Part shown: piece by piece, positions 35,449-47,468 of the stretch | Numbering within the stretch: position 1 is the stretch's first letter | How the letters are laid out: the number at the start of each line of letters is the position of its first letter | Assembly: GCF_003473485.1 (NCBI RefSeq) | Contig: NC_053045.1 | Location: 43,566,494 to 43,630,493, forward strand | Length of the DNA: 64,000 bases | Source: Medicago truncatula | Taxonomy: Eukaryota; Streptophyta; Magnoliopsida; Fabales; Fabaceae | Reading direction: 5' to 3' | Notes under the pieces: generated by a model | Told to the model about the DNA's origin: nothing | The model's input: only the letters and a program-made list of their open reading frames with translations | The model's database searches: none | Program-made: the position numbers and the translations under genes

Positions 35449-37817
35449 TGTAACATACAGTTTTCTCAACTTGAATTTTTTTACATAATAATCAGAGTAA
35501 TCAACTTAAACAGGATGTCACACTACTTTAAAAGATAAATAGAGTAGAATTACTATTTATTTAAACATCTTTCATCAATAATTTAAATTACATTGCAACG
35601 GAAAAACATTTGATTATTCAACAAAATTGCACTACGGCCTCAACATAAACAACTTATTAAAATTCCATTTTAGGTAGTTCATCAACATAATTCATAATAA
35701 TACGTAACAAATGGAAAACAACACAAATATCACATCCCGTTACGTATCAGAGCGACCCTAAGACGACGCGTAAAAGAGTCAACTCACTTCAACTGCTAAT
35801 CCCGGTTATCTGCACGTACCCACGTAGAGGCAACATTCAAACAGAAGGGGTGAGATTTTTGACATTCAATAACAATAAGCGTATAATTCTTTAAAATAAT
35901 TAACGACACATAACAACACCTACTCATTTTTAGTAAAACTAATAAACAATAATTTAAGTAAGAGAATTTATCAACATAGAGCAACAACAAATCATCATCA
36001 AGAATGCTTCACAACAACGATAAATAATATTGATCCTTCACATAGTTTCGACTATAAATCATTATTCAACTTCAAATCATCATTTACAATGCTTCACATA
36101 AACAACATAAACAACAACAATAAATAATATTGATCCTTCACATACTTCCAACTATAAATCATCATTCAACTTCAAATCATCATTAACAATGCTTCACATA
36201 AACAACATAAACAACAACAATAAATAATATTGATACTTCACATAGTTTCTCATTAACAACTCATTAGTAATTGACGACTTGACAACAACGACAATGCGAC
36301 AACATTGACATCAACTCGACAATGCAACAACAACAACATCAACTTGACAATGCAATATGCATGTGGTACCAATCAGAGCATCAAACCCCCAACGTATAGA
36401 GCAAATAGGCTCACAGGGCATCAAGCCCCCAACTTTAGATGAGTATGCATGGACTCAGCAACCAACAACTTTAACAACTCATACGACTTCAACAACTTAC
36501 ACGACTTCAACAACGTATATCAACAACTTACAACTTAACGATTTTGGCAATAACTTGTAACTTTAATGACATTTACGACAACAGCGGCAACGATAACAAC
36601 AACGACTTTGCATCATAATATCATTTTTATCAACATATATATTCATATAGTAATACATTAATCATTAATAACATCATATAACATCGTAGTTATCAACATG
36701 TACATTCATATAAGAATTCAATTTCATATAACATCATATTCATCAACATATACATTCATATAATAATTCATCAATAATGAACAACATCATATTCATCAAT
36801 CATGAACAACATCATATAACTTCATATACATTCATACAATAATTCATCAATAATGAACAACATCATATAACATCATATTCATCAACATATACATTCATAT
36901 AATAATTCATCAATCAAAGATATTCACGTCAAACCAAATTAGATTCATCACAACATAGGTTAAATACTCTTAAACACTTTAATTAAACTCCTAGTACTTC
37001 TAGTTTTGAGGTTTGAGATTATTCCATAAGTTTTGGATTGACTTAGAAACGGTTATGCTGAATTTTCATAAAATTTCACTAAGACCTCCTTGGAGTATTT
37101 TCATCATATCTCAAAAACCAAAAATCATTTTCAAGTCAAACCAAAGCCATTGGAAAGCTAACAAAACTATCTAAAACTTTCATGTTTATACCAAAGGCCA
37201 ATTCAAAACAGAAACGTGTGAAAAAGACGCAAGAACATAAAACATGGTATGCTGTCACTGTGCAATTTCGCTAATGGCAAAAAGTTAGCGAATAGCGAAA
37301 TTGTTACAGAGGATTTCGCCAATAGCGAACTTCTAGCGAGTTTTTCCCCTGCTGTTACGATTTCTGCACATTTTTCACCAAAAAAAACCCAAATTTCATC
37401 TACCCAAATCCCAAATTTGATAGGAAACTTAACATATGATTATTCTACAACCTGAACACCAATTATTACCTTACTTCATCGGATTACCTACTCTCTCAAC
37501 AATCAATTTTAAATTCAAACCCTAATTTCTCTAATCATCAAAATCAAACAACAACAACCATGTTAAACCCTATTCCAGAATTATAAACCTAATTCATATA
37601 ACATCAAAACTAACAACAACTACAAGGTTAAACCATTTTTCATAATTATACAACCCATTATTAGAGAAAGCTAGTCCCACCCTTTTCTCCCTTTTTCTCC
37701 AAAATCAGGTTTCACGTAAAATCATTCTCTTCTAATTCTAACTCTCCCTTTTATATAAATCCTTAACCTACTTATTTTCTCTTATTTCCAAATCTGCCCC
37801 CAAAGTCTCAATATTCT

Positions 37818-37861
<44 letters not shown>

Positions 37862-38061
37862 AAATATTTTTATAACAAATAACAAATATATTTCTACACC
37901 AGATAACATATATATTTCTACACCAAATAACAAATATATTTCTACACTAATAAATACCAACATAAAACATAAAAAAATATCACTCATCAAAATAAATCGA
38001 CTAAATTATAAAAGACATCTAAACTCATTAAAATAAATAAATAATAAAATAGGGCGTTACA
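35449..38061 (-). mobile_element. Solo LTR of about 2.6 kb (TGTAAC...GTTACA family)
   Basis: Starts TGTAACA and ends GGGCGTTACA; flanking pentamers tattg and tgttg match at 4 of 5 positions. Internal phrases 'cccgttacgtatcagagcga' and 'atatgcatgtggtaccaatc' recur in the LTR at 45331-47468, so the two are one family. A TATATAA on the minus strand near 37750 suggests minus orientation. No internal retroelement genes flank it. Its centre has many ACAACA-rich repeats (36060-36900). Confidence 0.6.
37825..37856. repeat. (TA)n microsatellite
   Basis: An uninterrupted TA run of about 30 bp inside the solo LTR. Confidence 0.9.
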
Positions 38062-38455
38062 TGTTGCACATACAACTTTCATCTTTTAAATTTTGTTGAA
38101 TTAGTTTTACAAATAAAATTAATCATATTTGAACAATTATTTGGTGACAACTTTTGTAACAACATTCTTTTTCTTTATTTTTATTGGTAAAAAACAAAAG
38201 AGTTAGAAAAAGGAAGAGAGAGGATAAAAACATAATGTGAGTATGAGAGAAAGTGTTGTCTAAAAATTGTCATAAAATGGTTGTACAAATATCATTTCTC
38301 TTACAAATAAGGGATTTTATTTTATTTTGTTTACAAATGATGTTTTTTGACGTGTGTAAGATATAAAATTACTTTCATTTTTATTTTATCAATGATAGTA
38401 CTCAATAACAAACTTTTACATATTACTCCTTGCTGTAAAGTGCCTTCAATTTGTA

Positions 38456-39448
38456 TGTTGGAAGAACAAAGAAGTCGTGACACGATTTAATAAGCGTGTC
38501 ATGATTTTAGCATGTTGTAAGCATGTTTTCTGAGTGTCCAATCGTGACACGATTTTGGGAAAATGTGTCACGATTTTCGGCTTGTTGGGCACGTTTTCAG
38601 GATAAGGTTGGTCGTACGCACCAACCGTGTCACGATTTGGCAAAACGTGATACAATTTTGACAACTGAAGACTGCTATATAAGTGTTCTTTGCAGATTTT
38701 GATGGAGAGGTTGAAGAGAGAAAAACTTGGTGAATCTCATGGACACCAAATGAGAGAACTTTTAGGATTTTAGATACTAAAGGTTGAGAGTCTTTGGGTG
38801 AGGTTCAAAGCTTCAATATGTGAATCTTGGAGAACCAAAAGAGGGGGCTCTTAGGAAAAGGGTTGGTGCCTTTTGGGGAAGATTCATGGGGTTGGAAAAC
38901 ACATGAATGGAGAGTTCTTTGTGAGCAACTTGGGTGAGTCTTGTGAAACCAAAAGAGAAGATCCTTAGGAAATCAAAGCTAAGGGTTGGTTCTCTTTTGG
39001 GTGTTAGATTCTAGAGTTGGGAAACAATTGTAAACACCTTGAGAGTGTGAAAAATCATGAGTGTCTTGTTCATTGGTGAGATTGAAAAAATGGGTAGAAA
39101 TTAGGGTTGTTCTTTATGAGTTTGTTGAAGCTAATTTCTTGTAACTCATTTGTATCTCTTTGTAAGAACTCATTGATAGTGGATTGGAGAGATCAATATC
39201 TCCTCAAGAGTAGGTCAAGTTGGACCGAACTGAATGAACATTTTTTGGTGTTGTTATCTTTTCTTTACTCTCTTTATCTTGTTTATTCCTTGGTTGGATT
39301 GTGGTTTTGCTATGCACTTGGTTTATAGACTATGTCTATATTGTTGTTGTTGCTTATGGTTAATTTTGGTTGTTGGTTGCCATTGATACTTGCTCCACAA
39401 ATCTAAATTTCATTGATGTGAAGTTTGGAATTGACCGAATTCACAACA
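38456..39448 (+). mobile_element. Probable Copia-like solo LTR remnant
   Basis: Begins TGTTGGAAG and ends ACAACA. It carries several copies of GTGTCACGATTT between 38476 and 38650 and the phrase 'attgatagtggattggagag', which recalls plant Copia LTR 3' parts. No target duplication was found, so the boundaries are tentative. Confidence 0.4.
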
Positions 39449-40010
39449 CTCCTCTTTCACTAGATTTTAAGTGGGTTTATCATCCTCTCGACAAAATAGC
39501 AAGAGTATAAAAGTAGAGACTCATAGAATATAAAATATGATTTTTTTTTTTTTTAAATTGATCAACTGAACCAAATCAATTAATTTGGTTTGATTTCATT
39601 GTTTAAAAACAATAAAAATCAAATCAAATCGATAAAGATAAAAGTATACACCTCCAATGTTACTCTATATAGTAGGGATGAGTTCCCACTTTAGCTAATT
39701 CACACAGTTTTACAGCGTAATGAATCTCACCCGTTGAACAGTTGAGATTTTAAATTTGATTTTATAAACAATCTCAATCGTCAAATTAAGATTGGACGGC
39801 CATGTAAGAACAGAAAATCCAATTCCATATAATAGGGGCACGTCAGATTAAAAAAAGTGACGCGGTCTTCCGTGATTGGCGGAAAGTACGTTTTGGAAGC
39901 ATGCAGTATTAAAACAGTGGACACACGAGTGAAATGTTAGAGTTGAGACAAAGAAGACAGAAAAGAAGGTAGCTCAGTCTCGGGTCGGGTGTCTCTGAAA
40001 TTGTGTGATC
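39449..40010 (+). other. Promoter region of the first hydrolase
   Basis: AT-rich DNA becoming G/C-richer from about 39840. CACGTC at 39840-39845 is ABRE/G-box-like. No obvious TATA box was assigned. Confidence 0.4.
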
Positions 40011-42245
40011 ATGGATGAAATCCAACACAAATTCGTCGACGTGGGAGATCTCAAACTCCACATAGCAGAAATTGGAACCGGTGAGTGAATCATGTTCACT
40101 GCTTTTTCAATTCTTAGTCTTGTCTTGTATCTCAAAGTCAAACAATTTTCAGGTCCAAACGTGGTCGTATTCCTCCACGGTTTCCCGGAGATATGGTACT
40201 CCTGGCGCCACCAGATGATAGCCGTCGCCGGTGCCGGTTTCAGAGCTATTGCTTTTGATTACAGAGGATACGGACTATCCGACTCGCCACCTGAACCGGA
40301 AAAGACCACCTTCACTCATCTTCTCAATGACCTCCTTGCAATTCTTGATGCTCTTTCTCTTTCCAAGGTACACTGTTCTCTTTCTCTCTACTTTTCACAA
40401 CCTTGATAGAGTAATTCAATTTTCAATTTAGTTTGTTAGTTACTGCTAGTTATAACTTTCTGTTACTTAGCTTTGTGTCTATAAGACTCAGCACTATCTT
40501 AGTATAAATACATGTGTTTGATATGCTTGCCAATAACCAATTCAATACTCTCTCCGGTCTTATACATAAGAGAAAGTTGGGTAAACAAAAATTGATGTAT
40601 CTGGTCCAAATTTTGAACCAGATACATCAACTTTTGCTTACACAACTTTCTCTTATATATAGGTCCTGAAGGAGTAATACAAAACTTATTTTGTTTTCCT
40701 TTCTCTCTTTTCTATGCGTGTGATCATCAAAGTGTTGGTGTATTGTGATTATTCTGATAAGATATCAGAACATTCTGATCACATCAGTTCTGATCTCTCT
40801 CAGTCTGTATCATCATCAATTAGTCTAGCATATGCTAGTCTAGAAGTTCACATTTTATACTTGTATATTATTGTGTATTCAGTTTTGGATTCAACACTTG
40901 ATTATTTTTTTGCTTAATTTTTTTCTCTTATATTAGGATACATCGAGTGTTTAATAATTATACGAATGGGAAATGCATGATTCACAGTTTTCAAATGTAA
41001 TTCGTCTTTATGTCTTCATTGTGCTACAATGCTAGTTGTCATAATTTGATAAAAAAAAAATGGTATTTGTCATAACACATAAAGAGCTGAAGTACACAGT
41101 CGCAGCTATACAGATATTGATCAATAGGAACTTGAATTTGATCCATAAGGGTACGGACTGATATACTTATTTAAACTCCAGCTCCAGCTAGCATGAAATG
41201 AACGGGAGAACAAATTAATTTCAACGTTTCTCTACTTTTTCAATTCAAACTCTTCTCCTTGGAGTGCTCTCTACTCGAAAGTGACATTATTCACTTCAAA
41301 TTCATCCCTTTTATCCCTTTCATATGATTAATCTGTTATGTCAAATTGATTAGTCCTCTTTGTCAATGTACTTTAGGTGTTTCTTGTTGGAAAAGATTTT
41401 GGAGCTCGTCCTGCATATTTGTTTTCCATTCTGCACCCAGAAAGGGTCTTGGGAGTTATCACTTTGGGAGTTCCTCATGTTCCACCAGGCCCCTCTAGGT
41501 ATCATAAAATCCTCCCTGAAGGCTTCTACATTTTGAGATGGCAGGTAAATCTAATTTCTTTTGACCTCTCAGACATGACCCAATAATATAATCATTATAA
41601 TTACTAACAAACAACTTTGTTTTTGTCTATATGTATGTACATATCAGAAACCAGGAAGGGCAGAGGCTGATTTTGGACGTTTTGATGCCAAGACTGTCGT
41701 GCGAAACGTTTACATCCTTTTCTCAAAAAGTGAAGTACCAATAGCTGATGAAAACCAGGAAATCATGGATTTGGTGGAACCTGGTACTCCTCTTCCATCT
41801 TGGTTCTCTGAAGAGGATCTTGCAGCATATGGAGCTTTGTATGAAAAATCTGGATTCCAAACTGCATTGCAGGTTCCATACAGGTGCTGCCATTTTTCTT
41901 TTGTTCCCATATTTTTTTGCCAGTGAAGCATGATCCCTCCACCTTTCAATTTTTCTGATGTGAATTCTTATTAGTGATTGTTTTGTTTGCATTTGTAGGT
42001 CGTTTGGTGAAGACTTTAACTTGCCGGATCCTGTAGTCAAAGTTCCAGCATTACTGATAATGGGTGGCAAGGATTATGTTTTCAAGTTTCCAGGGATTGA
42101 GGATTTAACTAAGGGTGAAAAGGCTAAAGAGCTTGTTCCCAATCTGGAGGTTACATTTATTCCAGAGGGAACACATTTTGTTCAAGAACAATTTCCCGAA
42201 CAGGTGAATCAACTTATCCTTGACTTCCTTGCCAAACACACTTGA
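40011..42245 (+). CDS. Epoxide-hydrolase-like alpha/beta hydrolase (copy 1)
   Basis: Probably a soluble hydrolase that opens epoxides to diols, but the substrate is unknown. Five exons: 40011-40080, 40153-40367, 41377-41544, 41648-41883, 41999-42245, all GT-AG with matching phases; 311 aa, the usual size for plant soluble epoxide hydrolases. HGFPEIWYSWRHQM (32-45) supplies the oxyanion-hole HGxP and Trp. The nucleophile elbow is GKDFGA with Asp102; Asp255 in GGKDYV and His289 in EGTHFVQEQ complete a likely triad. The elbow reads GKDFG rather than the GHDWG of well-studied epoxide hydrolases, so the activity may differ. It has the same exon lengths as copy 2. A small MITE lies in intron 2. Confidence 0.9.
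40548..40674. mobile_element. Stowaway-like MITE in hydrolase copy 1 intron 2
   Basis: A 127-bp foldback with ends CTCTCTCCGGTCTTATACAT and its near reverse complement, flanked by TA dinucleotides. The arms meet at 'ggtccaaattttgaacc'. Confidence 0.65.
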
Positions 42246-42577
42246 AGTTTGGTCGTGCACTAAATGGTGTGTTTGTGTGTGGTTTAGCAAGTGTGGAGTG
42301 TGGGAAATTTTGCCAGTGAACTTTGCTGGTTGGACTTTTTTTTTTTTTTATACCAAATTTGCTAGTTGGACTTGGTCAGTTGTACTTCTTGTGAAGGGGA
42401 CTCCTTAAATAAGGGATTGTGAATTGTGTATTTGTCTACTTGGTACTCGGAGAACATATTGAAGTGACCTAAAAATATATGCATTTTCTCCCTTTTCTTT
42501 TTTATTTCAAATTAATCAATACACACCCAAACCTTTTCCCCTCTCCTATATCATTACCAACATGCAAATAAAATTTT
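42246..42577. other. Hydrolase copy 1 3' UTR running into a P450-type promoter block
   Basis: The first part is the hydrolase 3' UTR, partly copied at 31255-31480. Positions about 42480-42577 ('tttatttcaaattaatcaat', 'ctcctatatcattacc') match the distal promoter of P450 copies 3 and 5. The block breaks off at 42577 and resumes near 49248, on the far side of the nested insertions. Confidence 0.7.
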
Positions 42578-44439
42578 GAGTAAATTACACACCCCTCCCC
42601 TCAAAGATGCTTGAATTATACTTCTCTCCTCTCTTATGTTAAAATATACACTTACCTCCCTTGAAAAGTAAAATTTATACTCCCCTCCCCTATAAGATGC
42701 TTGAATTACATCCCCCTCCCTTAATAATTAAATATGAACTACACTTTAATCTATTTTAACATAAATAAATATTTTTCTAATATATTTTAATTTTGAAATA
42801 CCATTTAAAAAATATAAATTTGTTTATTTATAATCTAAATGTCAACGACAATTAAATTTAAATCTTTTGTTATTTATTTTATAATTTTGAGTATAAAATT
42901 CACTTTTAAATTACCATACTTAATCGACTTTAGTAATTTTATAAATATTTTAATTTTATTTTGGGTTGTTTCATATTTTATAATAGGATTTAAAACTATA
43001 AGTTAATGAAATTGTGAATATATGTATTCAAAATTTGATTATATTAAAATGAACCCGCAATGCTATTTTTCTTTGAAGTGTGTTAGATTATTTTTTTGCT
43101 AGATTTTTAGAAACAAAAAAAACTATTGAGTGACTAAAGCGTAGATTTTAACTTAAGAGGGGAGGGGAATGTAATTCAAGCTTCTCTCAAGTAGAGCAGT
43201 CAAAACGGGCCGGCCCGTTTAGCCCGAATAAATATAGGGCTTGGGCCTAAAATATTGAGCCCGAATTTTAATAGGGCTTTTTACCCCGGCCCTTAAAAGC
43301 CCGGTACCCGTTAGGGCTAGCCCGAATGGGCCGCGGGTAGCCCGCATAACAAAAAAAAATTCTATAAATTATATATATATATTTCAAATAATTATTTACT
43401 TAGTTGATTATCAAAGTAAAAAACAAAAGTGAAAATTCAATGAATTAACACAAATATAAATGTAATATAAAATTATATTTATTCATTTCGTTATTTATAG
43501 TTTTAAAGATCGAATATATAAATATCTATAACCATAACATATCTAATTTATTTAAAATCATTTTTCTTGTCGTTTTAGTTTACGACGTTTGTACAAAAAT
43601 GTTTACAATTTACTTTTGTGCTAGACATTATTTAAACATATTAAAAATATTATTTATAAAAAAATTATAGTAGTGTTTTATAGTATTTTTTAAAATAAAA
43701 AATATATATAATTTTTAATACGGGCCGGCCCGTTTAGCCCGCGACCCGTGTAGGGCCGGGCTCGGGTAGTATATTTCAAGCCCGTTTTGTCAACCGGGCT
43801 TTTTGGCCCGGCTCGCTCCGTTTTGACAGCTCTACTCTCAAGGGAGGGGAATGGAATATTTTCTAATATGTTTTGAATAAGAGGGGAGGGGAGTGTATAT
43901 TTTAACATAAGAGGGGAGGGGAGTGTAATTCAAGCATCTTTGATGGGAGGGGAGTGTAATTTACTCAATTTTACTTTTCAAGGGAGGGAAGTGTATATTT
44001 TAACATAAGAGGGGAGGGAAGTGTAATTCAAGCATCTTTGAGGGGAAGGGAGTGTAATTTACTATTGAGGGACTAAAGCGTAGATTTTAACTTAAGAGGG
44101 GGGAATGTAATTCAAGCTTCTCTCAAGTGAGGGGAATGCAATATTTTAATATGTTTTGAATAAGTGGGGAGGGGAGTGTATATTTTAACATAAGAGGGGA
44201 GGAAAGTGTAATTCAAGCATCTTTGAGGGGAGGGGAGTGTAATTTACTATTGAGGGACTAAAGCGTAGATTTTAACTTAAGAGGGGAGGGGAATGTAATT
44301 CAAGCTTCTCTCAAGGGAGGGGAATGAAATATTTTCTAATATGTTTTGAATAAGAGGGGGGGGGAGTGTATATTTTAACATAAGAGGGGAGGGGAGTGTA
44401 ATTCAAGCATCTTTGAGGGGTGGGAAGTGTAATTTACTC
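42578..44439. mobile_element. GAGTAAATTACAC-type TIR element with repeated core
   Basis: Ends GAGTAAATTACAC and GTGTAATTTACTC are inverted repeats. Flanks taaaatttt (42569-42577) and taaaattta (44440-44448) match at 8 of 9 positions, suggesting a MULE-like 9-bp duplication. The core has G/C-run phrases such as 'gaggggaggggagtgta' repeated many times, with a ~200-bp unit recurring near 43115, 44060 and 44246. A hAT element lies inside at 43192-43834. Confidence 0.6.
43192..43834. mobile_element. hAT MITE of 643 bp
   Basis: Termini TAGAGCAGTCAAAACGGGC and GCTCCGTTTTGACAGCTCTA are imperfect inverted repeats, flanked by perfect 8-bp duplications CTCTCAAG (43184-43191 and 43835-43842). Both ends are rich in GGCCCG/CGGGCC. 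Confidence 0.85.
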
Positions 44440-45121
44440 TAAAATTTATACAACAACTAAGAATTATCCCACTAAATGGAGTGTTCTACATGAATCAAAT
44501 TATGTCATAATATTTCTTAATATTTTCTCTTATAATTTTTTTTTGTCTTCCTTTGCCTCTAGGTCTTCCTTATAGTTTGCTTTTGACCTCACAATTTTGT
44601 GAAAAAGTTTATTGAGCTACCCAAAACTTTACCATCACTTATCCTTTCAACGCTTTACCCTCAAATTCATGAATTTGACGATAGTTAGGGGTGTTCGTGG
44701 GTGTGTTTGGGTTGAGTTTGGCCAAACCCAAACCAGATCAAATAGGGTACTCCAGTTTAGGTGAGGTAAAATAATCACTGGTTATACTATTGGGTGGGTT
44801 TGGACAAACCCACTAATTTTTGGGTTGGGTTGAATTGCGTAATGGGTTACAAAACTTATTTTTCTATTTTTTAATATTAAATGACTAAATTTGTTCAAAA
44901 AAAAAATATATTAAATGACAAGTCCTCATAATTTTGTTTTAAAATAGTACTCTACTTTTTAATTTTCTTTAAAAAAATATTTAAATTATTTTACTATAAT
45001 TTTATGCATCATTGAATATCAAATAATAAACTTCATCATAAAATACTTGCAACAAACTAAAGTTGCATGACATAAAATTCATTAGTATCAAAATAACCAA
45101 AAAGTGCAACATATTAATTTG

Positions 45122-45124
<3 letters not shown>

Positions 45125-45180
<56 letters not shown>
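45125..45180. repeat. (TA)n microsatellite
   Basis: An uninterrupted TA run of about 56 bp inside the hAT element, left of the solo LTR. Confidence 0.9.
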
Positions 45181-45182
<2 letters not shown>

Positions 45183-45330
45183 TACAATGTGTATGTTTTG
45201 GAAATATAACTTTCTTCTACCCTATGAAAATAAAGATAAAAAATATTTACATTATTGGATAAATGGGTTTTTTGGGTTTGGATGATTGGGTCTGGTTTTA
45301 CCTGAAACCCATTTATTTTTACGGGTTTTC

Positions 45331-47468
45331 TGTAACACCCCGTTTTCCCAATATACAAATTTCTTAAACAATTATCAGAGTAAAAACCATAAACGGGATA
45401 TCACATAGAAACGTAATCCAAAAACAGTTAAATAATGATTTAACCTTCACAAATTATCTTTAACATAGCAGCGGAAAATCATAATCATAATTCGTAAAAC
45501 GATTTTGGCACGCAGGCCCAATAAGTATCTCAAAAGAGTTTATCAAAACATAAGCAGTTCACGTAAAAGAATGAAGCATGTTATAGCATATAACCCCATC
45601 CCGTTACGTATCAGAGCGACCTAGACGACACAGTGAAGGCAAGGCCAACTCACGAAGCAACTGCACACTAAGCACAATCACCTGCAAGTTACCCATACGA
45701 AGGGCAACATTTTCAAGCAGAAGGGGTGAGATTTCGTAATAAAATAACATTAATCAATGTAATTGCGAATCATAATTAACATCATAAACATTCCATTATT
45801 AACTTTGCATAAATGCTAAACAGTTATCACGTAATCATATATCCAATTCATTATGAACAACGAAACATAATCAAATAACACTTATCACATAATCACATAT
45901 TCATTCATTATCAACAAGGCATCTTAATCATGACAATGTGACAATGCTCCTAGACTCCTTATATGCATGTGGTACCAATCGTCATCATAAGTATTAATAT
46001 ACTTTAATCGTGCGGAGGACAAAGCTCCTATAAAACGTGCGGAGGACAAAGCTCCTAATTTTCGTGGTGAGGACTAAGCTCAATGATATGCTATGCATGG
46101 ACACATATGAACAAAACATCATAATCATCGTAATCATGTGCATTCAATAACTTGATGCAAAACGTCATCATTTTCATTATATTCATATATAAACATTGCA
46201 TACTCAGTTAAATAACAGCAGCAGCATAGTCAAGTCGCATAACAGCAAGGAGATATCAATATATCAACAACAATTTACTAGAATCATAATCATTTCAATT
46301 ATATCTTGCATATTGCATAATACCTTAATCATGCTCAAATAATATCAACTTAACTCAATAGCTTTATAGACTGCATTAAACGTTATCATAAGGTTTCATT
46401 ACCAATTAGGGGTTCACTCTGGACCAAAAAGTGCGACACAGATCGCACAAACACATAATCAAGTTCATCCTGGTTGTACTCGCGAGGCGAGAGTACTTAC
46501 TCGCCATGGCGAGCACCACTCAACTCACAAACTAAGCTTGTTCTGGGTTCCCTCTGATCCTACATTCATTCCTAATCAATACTAGGTAAGTTCAGGTACT
46601 CAAAGGCATACAAGATTCAACTAAAAAGGTCGAAACACGAAATATGACATGCACTCTGCCTAAGCTCGCGAGGCGAGGAAGGTTGCTCGCCATGGCGAGT
46701 TGAACCAAACAACTCGCGAGGCGAAGGAAAGGGGGCTCGCGTGGCGAGCGATGAAGTTCATCACTCGCGAGGCGAGGATCATCACTCGCCGTGGCGAGCG
46801 ATGAACAGAAGCACGGGCAGACTAGGGTTTTTCTCAAAAATCCAACACACAACATGGTTCAAAGCCTAATTTTGATTCCAGAATTCATCCTAAACATATT
46901 CTAAGGTTAAAGGACGGTTTCTACATCAATCTAAACAAGTTTTACCGTTTGATCATCAATTTTTAGGGTTTTAACCTAATTCCAAAACTTTTCTAAATCA
47001 ATCCTAACTTTGTCAATTAATCATCAGAATTACAACAATCAATGCTATTGAATTACTAGTCTCACCCTTACCTGGTTATGAAGAAATCGCAGCTCTCTCT
47101 ATGCTCTTCTCCCTTCTAAGCTTTTTCTCCCTTTTCCAAAAGTTTTCACGTACAATGAGTTTCTAAAATATTAGGTCTTCTCCTATTTATACCTCTTTCT
47201 AATAACTTATCTTATCTCACTTCCTCCCCCAAAACTATCTAAAATATCAAAACAGCCCTCAACTAAATATTTTATATTATTTTCAAATCTTTATTTTATT
47301 TAACAATAAAATAAATCTCATATCATAATCAAATCCTTCAATACTCATAACTTAACACGTCATCGATCAAATCATCAAAACATACCAAAATCATGCATAT
47401 ACTATATAATTATCATATAATCGCCTAAACTCGATTAAATAAACGATTAAACGAAAGTGGGCGTTACA
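45331..47468 (-). mobile_element. Solo LTR of 2138 bp nested in the hAT element
   Basis: Starts TGTAACACCCC and ends GGGCGTTACA, flanked by perfect 5-bp duplications TTTTC (45326-45330 and 47469-47473). A TATAAAT on the minus strand near 47192 suggests minus orientation. It shares family phrases with the LTR at 35449-38061. Confidence 0.8.
46479..46798. repeat. Dispersed CTCGCCATGGCGAG palindromes in the LTR
   Basis: Eight imperfect palindromes, alternating CTCGCGAGGCGAG and CTCGCC(A/G)TGGCGAG types, occur at about 46479, 46500, 46666, 46687, 46712, 46736, 46763 and 46785. They are far more G/C-rich than their surroundings. Confidence 0.75.

Noticed and set aside
41723..42070. 115-codon minus-strand ORF over hydrolase copy 1
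   Set aside because: Antisense shadow of exons 4 and 5.
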